Positions 41,663-42,885 of a stretch of DNA of 42,885 nucleotides are shown here, piece by piece. Position 1 is the stretch's first letter, and every line of letters begins with the position of its first letter. A program made the translations under genes and the position numbers. Source of the stretch: an uncultured Lachnospiraceae bacterium (lineage in GTDB: Bacteria; Bacillota; Clostridia; Lachnospirales; Lachnospiraceae); assembly GCA_947168905.1 (NCBI GenBank), contig CAMVNR010000009.1, forward strand, positions 1 to 42,885. The letters run 5' to 3'. The notes beneath the pieces are model-generated. The model was not told the DNA's origin, made no database searches, and saw nothing but the letters and a program-made list of their open reading frames with translations.

Positions 41663-41706
41663 ACCGTTGAATTTACAATAAAAATCAAAAAGAACGGAGG
41701 AGAAAC

Positions 41707-42087
41707 ATGAATTTCCCGAATGAACTCAAGTACACCAAAACCCACGAATGGGTCAGATTTGAAGATGAAAGCACGGCTCTCATCGGGATCACCGATTATG
41801 CGCAGGACCAGCTGGGCGACCTCGTCTTCGTCAATCTTCCTGTTGCCGGCGACACCATCGAAGCCGGCACCGCATTCGCAGACGTGGAATCCGTCAAAGC
41901 CGTCTCGGATGTCAATGCGCCTGTCACCGGAACGGTGGCCGAAGTCAACGAAGCCCTTGCGGACGCTCCCGAAATGATGAATGAATCCCCGTATGACGCA
42001 TGGTTTGTACGGGTCACTGACATCACGGATACCGAAGACCTTCTGGATGCGGATGCCTACGCTGCATTTGTCGAAGAAGAAGGCTGA
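41707..42087 (+). CDS. gcvH: glycine cleavage system H protein
   Basis: A 126-residue lipoyl carrier that shuttles the aminomethyl group among P, T and L proteins. The lipoylated lysine lies in DVESVKAVSD, preceded by ITDYAQDQLGDLVFVNLP and followed by GTVAEVNEALADAPEMMNE, all typical. SD is CGGAGGAG. Spacing to gcvT is 44 bases with no terminator, and gcvPA starts 26 bases downstream. Confidence 0.97.
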   Translation: MNFPNELKYTKTHEWVRFEDESTALIGITDYAQDQLGDLVFVNLPVAGDTIEAGTAFADVESVKAVSDVNAPVTGTVAEVNEALADAPEMMNESPYDAWFVRVTDITDTEDLLDADAYAAFVEEEG

Positions 42088-42113
42088 AAAGCCGGAAGCT
42101 AAGGAGGAACAGT

Positions 42114-42885
42114 ATGGGCACTTACGTCCCGAACACACCGGAAGAACAGCAGGAGATGCTTCAAAGCTGCGGATTTCATAGCTTTAACGAGCTGTACGCC
42201 TGCATTCCGGAAAAACTGAAGCTGAAGACCCTTCCGGACATTCCTTCCGGCGCCTCAGAATTTGAGGTCCGCCAAAGAGTCTTCAGTCTCGCGGCAAAAA
42301 ACCACGTCTACCGGACGGTCCTTCGCGGTGCAGGCGCCTACAGGCACTATATTCCCGCGATTGTATCGGAGGTGACAGGAAAGGAAGAGTTCCGCACAGC
42401 ATATACGCCCTACCAGGCAGAAATCAGCCAGGGCGTCCTGCAGTCGATTTTTGAATATCAGACCGAAATCGCCGAGCTTACGGGCCTGCCGGTTTCCAAT
42501 GCCGGGGTTTATGACGGCGCAACTGCCGCTGCCGAGGCCTGCGAAATGTGCCGCGACCGGAAGCGGAGCAGAATCCTTTTGTCCTCATGTGCGGATCCGA
42601 AAATCATTTCTGTTATCCGCACCTACAGCTTCGGAAGAAATGTAACTGTAGAACTCGTTCCCGAAAAGGACGGCGTCACGGATCCCGAGGCGCTTCAGAA
42701 GCTCCTGTCGGAAGATGTTTCCTGTTTTCTTCTTCAGCAGCCGAATTTCTACGGTTGTATTGAAGATGCGGATGCGCTCTCCGGCCTTGTCCACGGCGCC
42801 GGCGCGAAATTTATTATGAGCTGCAACCCCATCTCTCTTGGCATCCTGAAAACGCCCGGCGAATCCGGCGCGGACATCGCTGTCG
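42114..42885 (+). CDS. gcvPA: glycine dehydrogenase (decarboxylating) subunit 1, truncated by window end
   Basis: The first 257 residues of the N-terminal half of the P protein (split gcvPA/gcvPB type). Features: YVPNTPEEQQEML, RGAGAYRHYIPAIV, YTPYQAEISQGVLQSIFEYQT and the GATAAAEAC block. The PLP lysine is carried by the gcvPB subunit, expected just beyond the edge. ATG 42114 follows AAGGAGGA. It decarboxylates glycine and passes the aminomethyl group to GcvH. The end is only the edge of the window, not a true truncation. Confidence 0.96.
   Translation, partial: MGTYVPNTPEEQQEMLQSCGFHSFNELYACIPEKLKLKTLPDIPSGASEFEVRQRVFSLAAKNHVYRTVLRGAGAYRHYIPAIVSEVTGKEEFRTAYTPYQAEISQGVLQSIFEYQTEIAELTGLPVSNAGVYDGATAAAEACEMCRDRKRSRILLSSCADPKIISVIRTYSFGRNVTVELVPEKDGVTDPEALQKLLSEDVSCFLLQQPNFYGCIEDADALSGLVHGAGAKFIMSCNPISLGILKTPGESGADIAV

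Overview
The window looks like a chromosomal segment of an anaerobic, gut-type Firmicute, most likely in the Lachnospiraceae or a close Clostridial relative. The basis is moderately high GC with AGGAGG-type ribosome binding sites, a SCIFF peptide with its radical SAM maturase, a split glycine dehydrogenase (gcvPA), a tandem glycine riboswitch, a CIRCE-controlled hsp20, and LplB/YtcP-type sugar ABC systems without their own ATPase. I see no phage, insertion sequence, integrase or CRISPR array. The assignment is from gene content and was not checked by a database search.

Layout, left part (1-9.7 kb): a ferredoxin-domain aldo/keto reductase (+); a leftward operon DUF3842-larE-larB-rluA-family (4430 to 1534); then a rightward run of a GH5-ApbE fusion, a NusG-domain-II membrane protein, a Gx-transporter/heptaprenyl-diphosphate-synthase-I-like membrane protein, and larC with a 94-residue His-rich insert. 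The lar genes make the nickel-pincer cofactor, but no larA (the enzyme that uses it) lies in the window. ApbE, NusG-II and Gx proteins are the kind of set found in flavin-based extracellular electron transfer loci; here the flavin transferase is fused to a sugar hydrolase.

Middle (9.7-31 kb) is a carbohydrate region: a second aldo/keto reductase, two paralogous three-gene ABC operons (permease, permease, binding lipoprotein) around an AraC-type regulator, an alpha/beta hydrolase, a GH51 arabinofuranosidase, glyA, a two-domain AAA+ ATPase, a GH42 beta-galactosidase and a Wzy/O-antigen-ligase-like membrane protein. Both ABC promoters carry the same spaced sequence element at the same distance from the -10 box, a likely operator for the AraC regulator. 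The first permease has an extra four-helix N-terminal domain.

Right part (31-42.9 kb): a DUF362 protein, hsp20 with CIRCE, the SCIFF pair scfA-scfB, tRNA-Cys, a leftward housekeeping operon (DUF1461, gmk-like, holB, ricT, trmN6-like, rsmI), and finally the glycine cleavage operon gcvT-gcvH-gcvPA behind a tandem glycine riboswitch, cut by the window end.

The most unusual items are the GH5-ApbE fusion with its neighbours, the shared promoter element of the paired transporter operons, the extended permease, the three-cysteine LarE, and alternative leader hairpins before hsp20. Start codons were moved inward from the longest open frame wherever a Shine-Dalgarno sequence and family alignment favoured it.
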